Shown here piece by piece: positions 61,643-64,000 of a stretch of DNA of 64,000 bases (its first letter is position 1; each line of letters opens with the position of its first letter). The notes below the pieces were generated by a model that did not search any database, was not told where the DNA came from, and saw only the letters and a list, made by a program, of their open reading frames with translations. The stretch is from positions 1 through 64,000 of the forward strand of contig NZ_DAXETW010000010.1 of the NCBI RefSeq assembly GCF_051155795.1. Direction: 5' to 3'. The position numbers and the translations under genes were made by a program. The stretch comes from Longibacter sp051155795 (GTDB taxonomy: Bacteria > Bacteroidota > Rhodothermia > Rhodothermales > Salinibacteraceae).

Positions 61643-62863
61643 CTATTGTGCGGAGGAGGAAGGCGCCTGGAGCGGGAGCACCGGTGTCATCATCGCTGCC
61701 TGCTCCGCTTGTGCCTGGTTCATCTCACGCTCCGTTCGAAACGTCCGGGCGATGACCATCATCTGCCGGAGGAACTGGAGCTTGTCGTACGTCGGGGCGA
61801 AGACCGAGCCGTCAATCATGTACACCCGGCCGGACGCCTGGTCGTAGAAGCTGTAGTTCACGAACGGGCCGCCTCCGCCCATCTCAACGTACTGCTGGTC
61901 CTCGTAATCGCCGTCGATGTCGACACTGTCCGGGTCGGCAACCAGGTGCCAGAGGCCCTGCGTCTGATAGCCGTAGCGTCCCAGAAAGTCCGACTCCTCC
62001 GTGTCCAACTCGCGCCGCTTGTCGATGCGAGCAAAGCCGGCTACGCTTCCCCGGATGTACTGACGGGTCAGGGAGTCGCGGGTGCTGACGATCCACTCGG
62101 GCGTGATGAGGCTCGGGGAGGCATCTTCTACGTAGTGCACCAGCAGGTCGCGTCGCGTGTCGGACAGGACCCTGGCGAGCCAGACAGACTTCAGCGGACC
62201 GGTCGTGTCCTGTTCGGCAATCTGGTAGTCGTGCTGGACGTTGATCGCGAAGCCGTGCGTGTCCATGAGCGTATCCTCGATCGCAAACTGTCGCTCCTTT
62301 TCGAACATCTCGCGCTGCATCCGTTCGAGTGTGATCTCCCGAAACGTCTCGCGAATCCGCTCGCTCTGGCCCTCCAGCGTCTGGATGAGGGCATCGGGTG
62401 TTCCAGCGGTGACGTAAAACACGCGCTGGCTCTTGCGCCACAGGTTCGGACGGGGAACGACGATGTTCTCGCCGCCCTCCACCGCCTGACGGACATCCTC
62501 CGATAGACGGTCGCGGAGGAAGTTCGCTTCGTTCGTGGTATCGCTGAGCGGAGCGATGAAGACAACATTCTTCTGCTCCTGAACCCGGTTGTATGTGGAC
62601 TGCGAGTTCAGATCGATCTGCCGGAGGGAGAACATCCGTTCCGGCTGGGGGAGTGTGTTAACGTACGGCGCGACGTTCGCGCGGAAGGCGTCGCCGAGTG
62701 GACCCTGCCAGCTCGTGCTGTCCATCACGACGGTAATCTCCCCCTCGACGCCAACGGCACGCGGCCGGAAGTCGCCCTCGCATCCGAGCAGCGTCATCGA
62801 TGAAAGAAGACCGGCGATTAACAGGGCCGCATAGGACGGCGTAATGCGCGAAAGGGTAGGCAT
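61643..62863 (-). CDS. DUF4837 family lipoprotein
   Basis: From ATG 62863 the protein has 406 residues with a lipoprotein signal ending at ..SSMTLLGC. The body shows GEITVVMDS, QKNVVFIAPLSD, PNLWRKSQRVFYVTA and VSTRDSLTRQYIRGS, typical of DUF4837, a family confined mainly to Bacteroidota. Predicted mixed alpha/beta, periplasmic. Function unknown. A longer frame to 63052 is rejected because the signal peptide would be internal. Confidence 0.85.
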   Translation of the reverse strand: MPTLSRITPSYAALLIAGLLSSMTLLGCEGDFRPRAVGVEGEITVVMDSTSWQGPLGDAFRANVAPYVNTLPQPERMFSLRQIDLNSQSTYNRVQEQKNVVFIAPLSDTTNEANFLRDRLSEDVRQAVEGGENIVVPRPNLWRKSQRVFYVTAGTPDALIQTLEGQSERIRETFREITLERMQREMFEKERQFAIEDTLMDTHGFAINVQHDYQIAEQDTTGPLKSVWLARVLSDTRRDLLVHYVEDASPSLITPEWIVSTRDSLTRQYIRGSVAGFARIDKRRELDTEESDFLGRYGYQTQGLWHLVADPDSVDIDGDYEDQQYVEMGGGGPFVNYSFYDQASGRVYMIDGSVFAPTYDKLQFLRQMMVIARTFRTEREMNQAQAEQAAMMTPVLPLQAPSSSAQ

Positions 62864-62945
62864 GTAGGCAGGGGGCGGGTCTGGAGGACGGACGATGCAT
62901 CGCCGTCTCCCTACACGGAGACGACGGAAAATTGCTCCCGTGTTG

Positions 62946-63764
62946 TCAGGCCACCTCGGCTGCCGGACCGTACTTGAGGTCGCTCGCAAAGGTGCGGACC
63001 GCGTCGAGCCGTTCTTCGTCGGAAAGCGACGGGTCGTCCCACATCTCGGCACAGCGATTGATCAGCGCGGATCCGACGATGAATCCGTCCGTGTGCTCCG
63101 AGAGCTGCATGGCGTCGTCGTGACTCTTGATGCCGAAGCCGACCAGAAGGGCGTTGTCCGTTACCAGGGAGCGGGCCCGCTTCAGGTAGGCATCCACATC
63201 GCCGGAAAGGGCGCTGCCCGTGAGTCCTGTGACGCTGACCGCGTAGACAAAGCCGCTTGCAAGCTCGTCGATGCGGCGGATTCGCTCATCACTCGTGTTG
63301 GGGGCGATGAGAAAGACGATGTCGAGGTCGTGCCGCTTGGCGGCATCTGCGATAAACCCGGCCTCCTCCGGCGGTACATCGGGCAGGATGAGACCGTCCA
63401 CGCCGGCGGCCTGAGCACGCTCGCAGAAGCGGTCCGGCCCGTACTTGAACACGGGGTTGACGTAGCCCATCAGGAGAAGCGGGGTGTCGCTGTTCTTGCG
63501 GAAACCGGCAGCCGTGTCGAATGCGTCGTCCATCGTGACGCCGTGGGAGAGTGCCCGTTCGCTGGACCGCTGGATCGGAAGGCCTTCGGCAAGGGGATCA
63601 CTGAACGGCATACCGAGCTCGATGAAGTCGACGCCGGCGTCATCGATTGCGTGGAGGATGGAGAGGGTCGCATCCGGGGTTGGAAATCCGTTCGTCATAA
63701 ACAGTCCCATCGCCTTTTCCCCCTGCGAGCGAAGAGCGGCGAAGGTCTGGTCGAGTCGAGACAT
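62946..63764 (-). CDS. trpA: Tryptophan synthase alpha chain
   Basis: A 272-residue TIM-barrel enzyme that splits indole-3-glycerol phosphate to indole and glyceraldehyde 3-phosphate, passing indole to TrpB. Glu49 in IELGMPFSDP matches the catalytic Glu49 of E. coli. The second catalytic residue, Asp60 of ADGPTIQ, is here Glu60 in AEGLPIQ, with identical numbering. Phosphate-binding loops VGFGIKSHDD and FIVGSALI are present. Located 78 bases after trpB, as in many trp operons. Confidence 0.94.
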   Translation of the reverse strand: MSRLDQTFAALRSQGEKAMGLFMTNGFPTPDATLSILHAIDDAGVDFIELGMPFSDPLAEGLPIQRSSERALSHGVTMDDAFDTAAGFRKNSDTPLLLMGYVNPVFKYGPDRFCERAQAAGVDGLILPDVPPEEAGFIADAAKRHDLDIVFLIAPNTSDERIRRIDELASGFVYAVSVTGLTGSALSGDVDAYLKRARSLVTDNALLVGFGIKSHDDAMQLSEHTDGFIVGSALINRCAEMWDDPSLSDEERLDAVRTFASDLKYGPAAEVA

Positions 63765-63841
63765 GGAAGTGACAGGTCGAAGTGGGGAGGGCGGAGGTCG
63801 AAAGAGGGGGCGCTGGACGCGAACGAGGTCGGGTCGTCGCG

Positions 63842-64000
63842 TTACCGGTGCTTCGCGATGGTTTCCATGTCCTTGTCGCCGCGACCGGAGCAGTTAAACA
63901 CGATCACGGCATCGTCGCCGAGGTCGCGGGCCAGATCCGGAAGCAGGTGCACCGCATGCGCGGTTTCGAGCGCGGGGATGATCCCCTCTGTCTGCGACAG
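63842..64000 (-). CDS. trpB: Tryptophan synthase beta chain, C-terminal fragment
   Basis: Reading leftward from the window end, 52 residues end at TAA (63842-63844). SQTEGIIPALETAHAVHLL and VIVFNCSGRGDKDMETI are the C-terminal signatures of TrpB (substrate-binding and PLP nitrogen Ser in the SGRGDKD loop). The rest lies outside the window. It completes the trpB-trpA pair. Confidence 0.93.
   Translation of the reverse strand: MSQTEGIIPALETAHAVHLLPDLARDLGDDAVIVFNCSGRGDKDMETIAKHR

Noticed and set aside
1..64000. tRNA genes, CRISPR arrays, insertion sequences, prophage or integrase
   Set aside because: I looked for T-loop/CCA patterns, regularly spaced long repeats and transposase or recombinase motifs and saw none.

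Overview
The window reads as chromosomal DNA of a high-GC, probably halophilic or marine member of the Rhodothermia (Bacteroidota/Rhodothermota, Salinibacter/Longibacter-like). The support is indirect but consistent. Several small families largely restricted to that lineage are present (DUF4293, DUF4296 and DUF4837 proteins, and an ExbB / small membrane protein / ExbD / ExbD set). Most proteins are rich in Asp and Glu. A complete Mrp Na+/H+ antiporter operon and two SSS-type sodium symporter modules fit a sodium-based lifestyle. Most start codons lack a Shine-Dalgarno sequence. I found no rRNA, tRNA, CRISPR array, transposase or phage gene.

Region 1 (1-16.4 kb) is a lipid and acyl-CoA catabolism neighbourhood on both strands: alpha/beta hydrolase start, ACAD10/11-like acyl-CoA dehydrogenase, two SDRs, a PaaG-like and an ECH1-like crotonase, an acyl-CoA ligase, an SCP2 lipid carrier, a saccharopine-dehydrogenase-like reductase, a metallo-beta-lactamase-fold hydrolase and a PTGR3-like MDR reductase. 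Set among them are an efflux adaptor, a MauE/DoxX protein, a thioredoxin-like protein, an M20 peptidase and a decayed ABC ATPase fragment. Region 2 (16.8-25.2 kb) holds sodA and the Mrp operon in the order F-G-A-B-C-D-E, ending in a 4'-phosphopantetheinyl transferase that overlaps mrpE. Region 3 (25.2-34.5 kb) holds a nucleoside-diphosphate-sugar-epimerase-like protein, an FKBP lipoprotein, a fused B12-dependent mutase (IcmF type), a PabB-PabC fusion and an ArsR-type regulator.

Region 4 (34.6-45.5 kb) is the most coherent system, an acetate (short-chain carboxylate) sensing and uptake locus. It contains an SSS-transporter/histidine-kinase fusion, a receiver-only response regulator, a PAS protein with a fully degenerated kinase core, acetyl-CoA synthetase, an outer-membrane porin, a DUF4212 small subunit and its SSS symporter. 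The layout recalls CrbS/CrbR-acs-actP systems of Proteobacteria, but the response regulator has no DNA-binding domain and an apparent pseudokinase is inserted. Immediately next (45.7-49.2 kb) come two convergent genes that look like catalytically dead hydrolases. One has a class A beta-lactamase-like fold with all three active-site motifs lost. The other has a penicillin-acylase fold with the Ntn nucleophile replaced by Ala.

Region 5 (49.3-64 kb) carries PolX (with an altered polymerase active site), a C-terminal processing protease, a long AT-richer intergenic stretch with a near-consensus promoter, the ExbB/ExbD set, DUF4293, an EamA permease, a family 2 glycosyltransferase, RecQ, two lineage-specific lipoproteins (DUF4296, DUF4837), trpA (with the catalytic Asp60 position occupied by Glu) and the 3' end of trpB. 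All assignments come from reading motifs and recalled family features; no database search was run.
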